A stretch of 43,527 nucleotides of DNA from Musicola paradisiaca NCPPB 2511 (GTDB taxonomy: Bacteria > Pseudomonadota > Gammaproteobacteria > Enterobacterales > Enterobacteriaceae). The DNA is taken from NCBI RefSeq assembly GCF_000400505.1, contig NZ_CM001857.1:4304512-4348038 (forward strand). Direction: 5' to 3'. Position numbers and translations under genes: made by a program. Numbering within the stretch: position 1 is the first letter of the stretch; each line of letters begins with the position of its first letter. Positions 25,801 to 33,340 of the stretch are shown piece after piece. The notes under the pieces were generated by a model. That model did not search any database. It worked only from the letters and a program-made list of their open reading frames with translations, and was not told the DNA's origin.

Positions 25801-26847
25801 CAGCTCCGTCATGACCCGTGCATACTGCGCCCGGCAATAACGGGGATGCAGCGCCGACAACTTGATGGAAATGCCCGGCCCTTCATAAATACCCCGTCCG
25901 CCGGATGCGTTGCCGATGGCACGAATCGCCTGTTGGTAGGCGTGCAGATACGCCTGTGCATCCGTGGCGGTCAGGGCGGCTTCGCCAAGCATGTCATAGG
26001 AGTAACGAAACCCCATTTCCTCGCGCCGACGGGCATTGGCTAACGCATCACTGATGGTTTCACCGGTCACGAACTGTTCGCCCATCAGGCGCATCGCCAG
26101 ATCGACGCAGCCCCGAATCAACGGTTCCCCTCCCCGGGCAATCAAACGGCGGAGCGTACCGGGCAAACCGGCCACATCCTGATAAGCCAGCACGTTGCCG
26201 GAAATCAGCAGCCCCCAGGCGGTAGCGTTGATAAACAAGGATTTATTCGGCCCGATTCGCGCCCGCCAGTCGCCTTTGACGATCTTGTCGCGAATCAGTA
26301 CATCGCGGGTGGCGTTGTCCGGAATGCGCAGCAGCGATTCAGCCAGACACATCAAGGCCACGCCTTCCTGCGAAGACAACGAGAACGCCTGCAACAGGTT
26401 CTGCACCACGCTGCCATGGCCATGGCGGCGCACGTTACGCAACCCCTCGACCAACCGGCCCGCCAGCACGGCGGTACGATGGCTCAGTTCGGCCGACATG
26501 CGCGCCTGTTCGAGCAATATCGGTACCACTTCGGTTTCCGGTCGACGGCCGGCGGCGGTGATGGCGGCGCGGATCGCCGACTGCGGCAGCACGCTTTGCG
26601 CGAAGTCCAGAAACGGTTGATGGGTTTTTTCTTCCCGGGATTGGGGCATAATCTCCTCCGCCTCAAGCTGGCCCTGAGCCAGTGATGGTATTTCAGGTGT
26701 GTCGGCCCCACTTTCCAGATGCGCAAGATAGCTAAAAATTGCCTGATTAATCAGCCAGTTTGGCGTACATTCGAGCCGTGTCGCCGCAGCGTGCAGACGG
26801 TCGCGTGTCGCTTCATCCAGCGTCACGCCCATAGTGATGGTGCCCAT
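22891..26847 (-). CDS. putA: Trifunctional proline dehydrogenase/P5C dehydrogenase/repressor PutA
   Basis: PutA oxidises proline to glutamate in two steps at the membrane and, when reduced proline is absent, represses the put genes. The 1318-residue protein has an N-terminal ribbon-helix-helix (TITMGVTLDEATRDRLHAAAT), a PRODH barrel (roughly 250-570, with GPGISIKLSALHPRY, DAEEADRLEISLDL and RLVKGAYWDSEIKRAQ), a P5C dehydrogenase domain (roughly 650-1120, with ISPWNFPLAIFTGQVAAALAAG, FTGSTAVAAQLRQ and the catalytic cysteine in GQRCSALRLLC) and a C-terminal lid ending NTTAAGGNASLMTMGQV. The start at 26847 has AGGAG five bases upstream; a GTG two codons earlier is too close to it. It is divergent from putP. 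Confidence 0.97.
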   Translation of the reverse strand: MGTITMGVTLDEATRDRLHAAATRLECTPNWLINQAIFSYLAHLESGADTPEIPSLAQGQLEAEEIMPQSREEKTHQPFLDFAQSVLPQSAIRAAITAAGRRPETEVVPILLEQARMSAELSHRTAVLAGRLVEGLRNVRRHGHGSVVQNLLQAFSLSSQEGVALMCLAESLLRIPDNATRDVLIRDKIVKGDWRARIGPNKSLFINATAWGLLISGNVLAYQDVAGLPGTLRRLIARGGEPLIRGCVDLAMRLMGEQFVTGETISDALANARRREEMGFRYSYDMLGEAALTATDAQAYLHAYQQAIRAIGNASGGRGIYEGPGISIKLSALHPRYCRAQYARVMTELYPRLLSLVLLARQYDIGINIDAEEADRLEISLDLLEKLCVEPQLAGWNGIGFVVQAYQKRCPLVLDALIDLARRSQRRLMVRLVKGAYWDSEIKRAQVEGLEGYPVYTRKVYTDVAYLACARRLLAEPALIYPQFATHNAHTLSAIYHLAGSNYAPGQYEFQCLHGMGESLYEQVVGKTSDGTLGRPCRVYAPVGTHETLLAYLVRRLLENGANTSFVNRIADLAIPVDVLTADPVSEVDAMATREGLAGLPHPHIPLPRHLYGSQRRNAFGVDLACEHVLASLSSALLISAASTWQAAPVLAAGPMAMTEAQPVCNPADRRDIVGYVRETSPGEIEQALNDATEQFAVWRSTPATERAVVLSRAADIMESQRAALMALLVREAGKTLPNALAEVREAVDFLRYYAEQMILLDDQTCYPLGPVVCISPWNFPLAIFTGQVAAALAAGNSVLAKPAEQTPLTAAQGVNILLAAGIPPGVLQLLPGPGESVGAALVRDPRVCGVLFTGSTAVAAQLRQSVAERLGPQGRPIPLIAETGGINAMIVDSSALTQQVVADVIASAFDSAGQRCSALRLLCVQDDVADITLNMLLGAMAECRIGNPDRLTTDIGPLIDADARHRVERHIQAMRAKGRKIYQVSRPTATEELAVGHFLAPTLIELTGVDELQQEVFGPVLHVVRYPRERLGEVLAQINALGYGLTMGLHTRIDDTITQVMETANVGNLYINRNMVGAVVGVQPFGGEGLSGTGPKAGGPLYLWRLLSQYPPEIAAGSLLRQGAKDDAGLLLREALSGLDAWAQANRREALLDCCRRYDQLTPVGIAQTLPGPTGERNTYRLLPHGRVLCLSDNDGDALTQLAAVLAVGCQALWPQSAELQALYLKLPESVQSAIHFCRDWRAEEVCFDAALCHGDAAALQAYGRALAQRGGAIIGMQGLPSGDTNIVLEWLLKERVVSINTTAAGGNASLMTMGQV

Positions 26848-27104
26848 ATCCACTCCTGTAACAAAGAAAGCAGTATCGGGGGAGACTATGTTGTCGTTCT
26901 TGTCGCCTCTTCGCGCAACCTGGTGACGCAGTGCGTATTCGCGTGTTTTTGATTGCTATCCGGCAGGCATACCGTGCTGTTTTCTTTCAGGAAGTATAAC
27001 TTGTAGCCACCAACTGGGCCTTTTTCTGCGCGGCGTTCCGGTCAGAAACAGGTGCCGCATCACCACGATGGTCATGCGGATAACAATCATAATGGGAGAA
27101 ATGA

Positions 27105-28604
27105 ATGACGATGATGAGCACACCGATGCTGGTAACATTTCTGGTGTACATCTTCGGGATGGTCCTGATCGGCCTGTTTGCCTACCGCGCCACTGACAAT
27201 TTCAGCGACTATATCCTGGGCGGCCGCCGCATGGGCAGCATTGTCACCGCCCTGTCCGCCGGCGCTTCCGACATGAGCGGCTGGCTGTTGATGGGCCTGC
27301 CGGGCGCCGTGTTTCTGTCGGGGATTTCTGAAAGTTGGATTGCCATCGGCCTGACGCTGGGCGCCTATCTGAACTGGAAATGGGTAGCAGGACGCCTGCG
27401 CGTGCACACTGAAGTCAACCATAACGCGTTGACATTACCGGACTATTTCAGCCATCGCTTTGATGATCAAAGCAAACTGCTGCGCGTGATTTCCGCACTG
27501 GTGATCCTGGTGTTCTTCACCATTTATTGCGCATCCGGCATCGTAGCGGGCGCCCGGTTGTTTGAAAGTACATTCGGCCTCAGCTACAACACCGCATTGT
27601 GGGCCGGCGCCCTCGCGACTATCGCTTACACTTTTATCGGCGGTTATCTGGCCGTCAGCTGGACCGATACCGTCCAGGCCAGCCTGATGATCTTCGCGCT
27701 GATTCTGACGCCGGTTATCGTCATCCTCTCCGTCGGCGGCATTGCGCCGTCGCTGAGCGTGATTGAGGCTAAAAACCTGTCCAATTTGGATATGTTCCGC
27801 GGGCTGGATCTGGTGGCCATCCTTTCGCTGATGGGCTGGGGTCTGGGTTATTTCGGGCAACCGCACATTCTGGCGCGTTTTATGGCGGCCGACTCGCATC
27901 ACACCATCCATAACGCCCGCCGCATCAGCATGATCTGGATGGTGCTCTGTCTGGCGGGCGCCGTGACCGTCGGCTTTTTCGGCATCGCCTACTTCACCCA
28001 AAACCCGGAACAGGCCGGCAATGTGTCGCAAAACGGCGAGCGCGTCTTTATCGAACTGGCCCGGCTGCTGTTCAACCCGTGGGTCGCCGGCATACTGCTG
28101 TCCGCTATTTTAGCGGCGGTGATGAGCACCCTAAGCTGCCAGTTGCTGGTCTGCTCCAGCGCCATCACGGAAGATCTGTACAAACCGTTTTTGCGTAAAA
28201 ACGCCAGCCAGAAAGAGCTGGTGTGGGTAGGCCGCGGGATGGTGCTGCTGGTATCGTTAGTGGCTATCGCGCTCGCCGCCAATCCGGCCAACCGTGTACT
28301 CGGGCTGGTTAGCTATGCCTGGGCCGGCTTTGGCGCCGCATTCGGGCCGGTGATTCTGATTTCGCTGTTGTGGCCGCGCATGACCCGTAACGGCGCGCTG
28401 TTCGGTATGCTGGTCGGCGCAGCGACCGTCATCATCTGGAAACAGTACGGTTGGCTGAACCTGTATGAAATCATCCCTGGTTTCCTGTTCGGCTCGGTCA
28501 CGATCGTGCTGGTTAGCCTGCTGGGACGCACGCCGTCTGCGGCTGTGACCGAGCGCTTCCATCAGGCTGAGCGGGAGTTTAAATCCGCCCCGGCGGATGC
28601 CTGA
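27105..28604 (+). CDS. putP: Sodium/proline symporter PutP
   Basis: PutP imports proline with sodium ions through the inner membrane and supplies PutA. The 499-residue protein belongs to the SSS family, with about 13 hydrophobic helices. Family segments include YILGGRRMGSIVTALSAGASDMSGW, GLPGAVFLSGISESWIAIGL, YTFIGGYLAVSWTDTVQASLM, LGYFGQPHILARFMA and SAILAAVMSTLSCQLLVCSSA, which carry the sodium- and proline-site residues. The ATG at 27105 has GGGAGA upstream. The 257-bp gap to putA must hold both promoters; I see no convincing repeated PutA operator in it. Confidence 0.97.
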   Translation: MTMMSTPMLVTFLVYIFGMVLIGLFAYRATDNFSDYILGGRRMGSIVTALSAGASDMSGWLLMGLPGAVFLSGISESWIAIGLTLGAYLNWKWVAGRLRVHTEVNHNALTLPDYFSHRFDDQSKLLRVISALVILVFFTIYCASGIVAGARLFESTFGLSYNTALWAGALATIAYTFIGGYLAVSWTDTVQASLMIFALILTPVIVILSVGGIAPSLSVIEAKNLSNLDMFRGLDLVAILSLMGWGLGYFGQPHILARFMAADSHHTIHNARRISMIWMVLCLAGAVTVGFFGIAYFTQNPEQAGNVSQNGERVFIELARLLFNPWVAGILLSAILAAVMSTLSCQLLVCSSAITEDLYKPFLRKNASQKELVWVGRGMVLLVSLVAIALAANPANRVLGLVSYAWAGFGAAFGPVILISLLWPRMTRNGALFGMLVGAATVIIWKQYGWLNLYEIIPGFLFGSVTIVLVSLLGRTPSAAVTERFHQAEREFKSAPADA

Positions 28605-28619
28605 TCCCCTGACAAACAG

Positions 28620-28641
28620 ACGGCCCGATGCCTCGGGCCGT
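28620..28641. terminator. Hairpin between putP and the orphan gene
   Basis: ACGGCCCGA-TGCC-TCGGGCCGT is a 9-bp perfect stem with a 4-base loop lying 15 bp after the putP stop and 2 bp from the stop of the convergent gene. No long T run follows, so it is at best a modest bidirectional terminator. Confidence 0.55.
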
Positions 28642-28642
28642 A

Positions 28643-29026
28643 TTACTGGTGCGTCACGGTGATGCGGGTTTTTAACGTGTCGTCGCCGTCGCCAAGGCGA
28701 ATGCGGTTGTTCAGCCGATAGACATCACCGGTGACGTTAATCACCAGCACGCCATCCTGCATATGAATATCCGCGTCGCGGCTATTGGTTTTGAGCACAT
28801 CGACCGTTTCGCCGCCGTTCGCACTTACCGTATACCGATAGACAGACCCCGCCGGCGCACCGCTATCCAACTGAAGCAAATTCACCGTCACGTTATCTTC
28901 AAGCTGGTATTGCCGCACCAAATTGTAATCGTCATCGCCCCAATAGATTGCGTACACAAACATCAGGCCCAGACAAAAAATCATGGCCATCAATAATGGC
29001 AACAACAGGCGGGGCATTTTCATCAT
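28643..29026 (-). CDS. Small membrane-anchored protein of unknown function
   Basis: I do not recognise this 127-residue protein. It has one N-terminal hydrophobic helix (about residues 5-27, LLLPLLMAMIFCLGLMFVYAIY) preceded by Lys and Arg, so it is probably anchored in the inner membrane with its C-terminus in the periplasm. The remainder is polar and beta-strand-like (VTVNLLQLDSG, YRYTVSANGGETVDVL, DGVLVINVTGDVYRL), with no cysteine after the helix and no catalytic motif I can see. Two adjacent ATG codons (29026 and 29023) and a third nearby leave the exact start open; the ribosome site is weak. It lies between putP (convergent) and ilvC (same strand, 78 bp upstream, beyond a terminator), so it is probably transcribed alone. 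Confidence 0.7.
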   Translation of the reverse strand: MMKMPRLLLPLLMAMIFCLGLMFVYAIYWGDDDYNLVRQYQLEDNVTVNLLQLDSGAPAGSVYRYTVSANGGETVDVLKTNSRDADIHMQDGVLVINVTGDVYRLNNRIRLGDGDDTLKTRITVTHQ

Positions 29027-29058
29027 GTAACGCCTATTCCCTTAATGCTCCATAACAA

Positions 29059-29082
29059 AACGGGGCGCATATGCGCCCCGTT
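29059..29082 (-). terminator. Rho-independent terminator of ilvC
   Basis: AACGGGGCGCAT-ATGCGCCCCGTT is a perfect 24-bp palindrome. On the minus strand, 22 bp after the ilvC stop, it is followed by TTGTTATGG, making a T-rich tail TTTTGTTAT at the base of the stem. Confidence 0.85.
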
Positions 29083-29104
29083 CAATGATCGTCGAACGAC
29101 AGTA

Positions 29105-30583
29105 TTAGCCTGCGACCGCGATGCGTTTCATGTCGGTCATGTAGCCGCGCAGTTTCTTACCGACCACTTCGATCGGATGGTTGCGAATGGCTTCATTCAC
29201 ATCGCGCAGCTGCGAGTTATCGATGCCGGCAGCCGCTACCGGCTTGCCCAGATCGCCCGCCTGCAGGCTGCTCATGAATGTCTCTTTCAGCAACGGTACG
29301 GCGGCGTTGGCGAACAGGTAGTTGCCGTATTCAGCGGTGTCGGAAATAACCACGTTCATTTCGTACAGACGTTTACGGGCAATGGTGTTCGCAATCAGCG
29401 GCAGTTCGTGCAGCGATTCGTAGTAAGCGGATTCTTCGATGATGCCGGCGCTCACCATGGTTTCAAACGCCAGTTCCACGCCGGCTTTCACCATGGCGAT
29501 CATCAGAACGCCGTGGTCGAAGTATTCCTGTTCAGAAATTTTGCCTTCGAACTGCGGGGCGTTTTCAAACGCCGTCTTGCCGGTTTCTTCACGCCAGGTC
29601 AGCAGTTTCACATCGTCGTTGGCCCAGTCGGCCATCATGCCGCCGGAGAACGCGCCGGAGATGATGTCGTCCATGTGTTTCTGGAACAGCGGCGCCATAA
29701 TGCCTTTCAGCTGTTCAGACAGTGCAAACGCACGCAGTTTGGCCGAGTTGGACAGACGATCCATCATCAGCGTGATGCCGCCTTGTTTCAGCGCCTCGGT
29801 GATGGTTTCCCAGCCGAACTGGATCAGTTTTTCCGCATAGGCCGGATCCACGCCGTCAGCCACCAGCTTGTCGAAGCTCAGCAGAGAGCCGGCCTGCAAC
29901 ATACCGCACAGAATGGTCTGCTCGCCCATCAGGTCGGATTTCACTTCGGCCACGAAGGAAGACTCCAGCACACCCGCGCGATGACCGCCGGTAGCGGCCG
30001 CCCAGGCTTTGGCGATGGCCATGCCCTCACCTTTCGGATCGTTTTCCGGGTGGACGGCGATCAGGGTCGGCACGCCGAAACCGCGTTTGTATTCTTCACG
30101 CACTTCAGTGCCCGGGCACTTCGGCGCCACCATGACGACGGTGATGTCTTTACGGATCTGCTCGCCGACTTCAACGATGTTGAAACCGTGGGAATAACCC
30201 AGCGCGGCACCCTGTTTCATCAGCGGCTGAACCGCCTGAACCACGGCGGAGTGCTGTTTGTCCGGCGTCAGGTTGACCACCAAATCAGCCTGCGGGATCA
30301 GTTCTTCGTAAGTGCCGACTTTAAAACCGTTTTCGGTCGCTTTGCGCCAGGAGGCGCGTTTTTCGGCAATGGCTTCGGCACGCAGGGCATAAGCGATATC
30401 CAGGCCGGAATCACGCATGTTCAACCCCTGGTTCAACCCCTGGGCGCCGCATCCTACGATGACCACTTTTTTACCTTTCAGATAGTTGGCTTCGTCGGCG
30501 AACTCATCGCGGCCCATAAAGCGGCATTTGCCCAGTTGCGCCAGCTGCTGACGCAGGTTCAGAGTATTGAAATAATTAGCCAT
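29105..30583 (-). CDS. ilvC: Ketol-acid reductoisomerase (class II) IlvC
   Basis: IlvC converts 2-acetolactate and 2-aceto-2-hydroxybutyrate to the dihydroxy acids of valine and isoleucine synthesis, using NADPH and Mg. The 492-residue length marks the long, class II enzyme of enterobacteria. The Rossmann loop [21 protein letters not shown] is at residues 40-60 and the duplicated C-terminal KARI domains carry the Mg-ligand segments including [17 protein letters not shown] and the EAIRNHPIE region. The start at 30583 ([22 protein letters not shown] in part) has GGAG upstream. It is divergent from its activator gene ilvY. Confidence 0.98.
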   Translation of the reverse strand: MANYFNTLNLRQQLAQLGKCRFMGRDEFADEANYLKGKKVVIVGCGAQGLNQGLNMRDSGLDIAYALRAEAIAEKRASWRKATENGFKVGTYEELIPQADLVVNLTPDKQHSAVVQAVQPLMKQGAALGYSHGFNIVEVGEQIRKDITVVMVAPKCPGTEVREEYKRGFGVPTLIAVHPENDPKGEGMAIAKAWAAATGGHRAGVLESSFVAEVKSDLMGEQTILCGMLQAGSLLSFDKLVADGVDPAYAEKLIQFGWETITEALKQGGITLMMDRLSNSAKLRAFALSEQLKGIMAPLFQKHMDDIISGAFSGGMMADWANDDVKLLTWREETGKTAFENAPQFEGKISEQEYFDHGVLMIAMVKAGVELAFETMVSAGIIEESAYYESLHELPLIANTIARKRLYEMNVVISDTAEYGNYLFANAAVPLLKETFMSSLQAGDLGKPVAAAGIDNSQLRDVNEAIRNHPIEVVGKKLRGYMTDMKRIAVAG

Positions 30584-30708
30584 GTGGCGTGCTCCATTAA
30601 TGTTGTGTCGTGGTTTATCACGTTCGGTATAGACGGCGGCCGTTGCCCCATCAGAATGTCGTCATCATATGACAGGAAATGCATTGCTTAAATTGATATA
30701 TTAACAAC

Positions 30709-30730
30709 GCAATATTGCAAGAACTGCAAC
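30709..30730. promoter_or_regulatory. Candidate IlvY operators in the ilvC-ilvY gap
   Basis: The divergent region contains the palindrome GCAATATTGC (30709-30718) and an overlapping inverted repeat TTGCA-AGAAC-TGCAA (30716-30730). LysR-type activators usually bind such paired sites between their own gene and the target. On the ilvC side a TATGAT that could be a -10 lies near 30667-30672. IlvY binding itself is inferred from position. Confidence 0.55.
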
Positions 30731-30752
30731 ATGAAAACGAGATCGACCAAGC

Positions 30753-31640
30753 ATGGACTTACGGGATCTGAAACTTTTCCTGCATCTGGCGGAGAGCTGC
30801 CACTTCGGTCGTACCGCCAAGGCGATGCACATCAGCCCATCCACCCTTTCACGCCAGATCCAGCGGCTGGAGGAGGATCTCGGGCAAACGCTGTTCCGGC
30901 GGGATAACCGTACCGTCAGCCTGACCGACGCCGGCGAGCAGGTTAAACTTTTCGCCCAGCAGACGCTGCTGCACTACCAGCAATTGCGCTTACAGCTTCA
31001 GCAACAGGGGGCGTCGCTCAGCGGCGAACTGCGGCTGTTCTGCTCCGTCACCGCCGCCTATAGCCACCTGCCGCCGATACTGGACAGGTTTCGGGCGCAG
31101 CACCCGCTGGTGGAAATCAAGCTCACCACCGGCGACGCCGCCGATGCGGTGGATAAAGTACAGTCCAACGACGCGGATCTCGGCATCGCCGGTCATCCAG
31201 AGATATTGCCCGGTAGCGTGGACTTCATGCCTATCGGCGAAATACCGCTGGCGTTGATCATACCCGCGCTGCCCTGCCCGGTGCAGACTCAGGCGTTACA
31301 GCCCCATCCCGATTGGTCGCAGATCCCGTTCATCCTGCCGGAGCACGGCCCGGTGCGCAAACGGGTCGATGTGTGGTTCCGCCGTCAACACATCACCAAC
31401 CCGCCCATTTACGCCACTGTTTCCGGCCACGAAGCCATGGTTTCGATGGTGGCGCTGGGATGCGGCATCGCACTCATCCCTGACGTAGTGCTTGAAAACA
31501 GTCCTGAACCCGTGCGTAATCGTGTCTCGGTAATGGAAGAACAGGTCATGGAACCCCTGGAATTAGGCGTCTGCGTACAAAAGAAGCGCCTTGGCGAGCC
31601 TTTGATTGCCGCATTCTGGGAAACCTTACAGGAACAATAA
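30753..31640 (+). CDS. ilvY: LysR-type activator of ilvC, IlvY
   Basis: IlvY activates ilvC when its inducers, the acetohydroxy acid substrates of IlvC, are present. The 295-residue protein has the N-terminal LysR winged HTH (MDLRDLKLFLHLAESCHFGR, then the recognition region HISPSTLSRQIQRLEEDLG, residues about 1-60) and a periplasmic-binding-like inducer domain. Position next to ilvC, and the FRRDNRTVSLTDAG segment, match E. coli IlvY as recalled. Its stop overlaps the ATG of the next gene by one base. Confidence 0.95.
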   Translation: MDLRDLKLFLHLAESCHFGRTAKAMHISPSTLSRQIQRLEEDLGQTLFRRDNRTVSLTDAGEQVKLFAQQTLLHYQQLRLQLQQQGASLSGELRLFCSVTAAYSHLPPILDRFRAQHPLVEIKLTTGDAADAVDKVQSNDADLGIAGHPEILPGSVDFMPIGEIPLALIIPALPCPVQTQALQPHPDWSQIPFILPEHGPVRKRVDVWFRRQHITNPPIYATVSGHEAMVSMVALGCGIALIPDVVLENSPEPVRNRVSVMEEQVMEPLELGVCVQKKRLGEPLIAAFWETLQEQ

Positions 31641-32404
31641 TGAAACTATTGCTTGCCGTAATCCTTCTGCCTCTGGCTTTGAGTTGCAGCACATTTTCAG
31701 CATTGGCGGCCAGCTTTCCCTGCCAACAGGCCGCATCAACGCAGGAAAAATTGATCTGTCAGAACCCGACGCTTAGCCAGATGGACGATGAACTGGCGAA
31801 AGAGTGGCAGAAATCACGCGCGCTTCTGACGGATAACCCCCAACGCGCCGCGCAAGACAAAAACCTGACGCTATTTCAGCGCGGTTGGCTCACCAGCCGC
31901 AGCGCTTGTCGTAACGAGGAGTGCCTGCATCAGAGCTACCAACAGCAAATCGCTCGTCTGCGTTACCTGAACGACATCACCCAGCATACGCTGCCGGCTC
32001 CCATCGTCAGGCCGCGCCGTAGCGCTTGTTTCGACGGTGACTACAGCTACGAATACTATCTACAGCTTTCCGATCAGGAATACGCGGAACTGAGCGACTA
32101 CTTCAAGGAAATGTACGACCAGAAAGCGCCTTACCATTTGGCCAACCTGACGCTCAAGAACGACGACGGCGACATCGACGGCAATGGTTCGATTGCCTTT
32201 CGTTATGCCGACAAGCTGGATGACTTTACGTTAACCGCACGCCAAATGAGCGACACGCAGGCGATCGGACAGACAGAGGGCAGTTTCGGCGGGCAGAAAA
32301 AAGTGTTGCTGACTTGCGTTGATAACCGGCAGCTGCAAATCACGGTTTTCGACGCTGCCGGTGAAAGTTATCTGTTTGATTATCTGATGGCGCCGGCCAA
32401 GTAA
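31640..32404 (+). CDS. Exported protein with LprI-like (DUF1311) N-terminal domain
   Basis: The 254-residue protein has a signal peptide (MKLLLAVILLPLALSCSTFSALAA) with a likely cleavage after ALA; a lipobox around Cys16 is imperfect. The mature N-terminal part has the LprI/DUF1311 pattern: Cys28, Cys40, the LSQMDDELAKEWQ helix, the QRGWLTSRSAC turn with Cys90, and Cys95, which can form two disulfides. Some members of that family inhibit lysozyme, but that is not evident here. Residues 111-254 match nothing I know; they include an acidic, strand-rich stretch and one further cysteine pair. The ATG overlaps the ilvY stop (TAATG), so it is likely expressed with ilvY, although no functional link is obvious. 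Confidence 0.82.
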   Translation: MKLLLAVILLPLALSCSTFSALAASFPCQQAASTQEKLICQNPTLSQMDDELAKEWQKSRALLTDNPQRAAQDKNLTLFQRGWLTSRSACRNEECLHQSYQQQIARLRYLNDITQHTLPAPIVRPRRSACFDGDYSYEYYLQLSDQEYAELSDYFKEMYDQKAPYHLANLTLKNDDGDIDGNGSIAFRYADKLDDFTLTARQMSDTQAIGQTEGSFGGQKKVLLTCVDNRQLQITVFDAAGESYLFDYLMAPAK

Positions 32405-32406
32405 TC

Positions 32407-33148
32407 TCAGCGGCTGAACCACTTCTCATCCAAAAAGGCAGGACCGATATTTTCCGATTCTGCCGCCCTCTTCAGCGTTTCAATCTTCATCAGATAGTGA
32501 TAGAGCGGCTCCAACTGGGTGAAACCGCGTCCCAGCGTCGAAATCAATGCGTCGCTGAATAGCGCATCCCTGTCCTGACGGGTCGTCATCGCCGCGAACG
32601 ACTTACGGTTGTACCAGGTCGCCAGCGCCGGATCCTGCTCTTTGACCAGCGGACGCTTGTAACTTTCCCCGACCAGCGCAAACTCCCGCCCCAGACAACT
32701 CGCTATGTCGAGAAAGCCCTGCGGGTTATCCCGCAACGTCTGCCGGAACAGCTCCATGGTGGTGCGGCTGGCGCTGTAATAGCCGAGGCCGTAGCTCCAG
32801 TCAGTCGGCGTTAACTCAAAAAAAGTAGACCGGCGCATCCGTCCAGTCTTTGTGGGTACGCTTGAAGGTAAACCACATTTTGTCGCGATAGCGGGATTTA
32901 TCGTGGGAAAAGCGGGTGTCGCGATGAATGCGGGACAGGGTTTTCCCTACCGCCGGGCGGGTTTCAAAATGATCGTCAATTTGCAGCATGGTGATACCCA
33001 GCGCCGCCACCAGCCCGCGAAACGGCGACAGCAACACCGATTCATACTCCGAACGGTGCTCCTCGAACCATGCTTTGTTGTCCTGCTGACGCACCTGTTG
33101 CAAAAACGTCAGCGTCTGCGGCGAGAAACCGTGAAACACATCAGCCAT
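32407..33148 (-). pseudogene. DUF2461-family protein, frameshifted at a T7 tract
   Basis: Two overlapping frames make one DUF2461 protein. The N-terminal part, from 33148, has GFSPQTLTFLQQVRQQDNKAWFEEHR and SRIHRDTRFSHDKSRYRDKMWF, then ends DAPVYFF-stop. The C-terminal part continues in the next frame from ELTPTDWSYGLGYYSAS to the TGA at 32407. The break is a run of seven T on the minus strand (A at 32818-32824); with six T the frame reads through VYFFELTP and gives about 246 residues. It is either a real one-base insertion, a slippery run that still yields some protein, or a base-calling error. The function of the family is unknown. It is convergent with the LprI-like gene, with only 2 bp between the stops. 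Confidence 0.85.
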
Positions 33149-33211
33149 GACACCACTCCCATCAAAAATCGTTCCGATCGATATCGTTGCTAACCATACC
33201 GTTCAAACAAT

Positions 33212-33246
33212 AACGCGCCAGACGGCATATCACCATCTGGCGCGTT
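33212..33246 (-). terminator. Terminator at the end of ilvGMEDA
   Basis: AACGCGCCAGA (33212-33222) pairs with TCTGGCGCGTT (33236-33246), an 11-bp perfect stem with a 13-base loop. On the minus strand ATTGTTTG follows. It is about 95 bp past the ilvA stop and before the DUF2461 gene. Confidence 0.7.
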
Positions 33247-33340
33247 ATGTTTTCGTCGACCCATGTCTGCCGATTAAACCGCCGCAAGCGGAACAATCGC
33301 AGGAGTGAAGCGCCCCCGACATGAGCGCCTCGGCGGCCGT

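Noticed and set aside
26848-27104. PutA operator repeats in the putA-putP gap.
   Set aside because: Only isolated GTTGC-like words are present; no clear repeated operator pattern.
29045-30691. A 548-codon open frame antisense to ilvC.
   Set aside because: Its His/Gln/Arg-rich translation has no recognisable domain; it is a by-product of the codon pattern of ilvC, which is certain.
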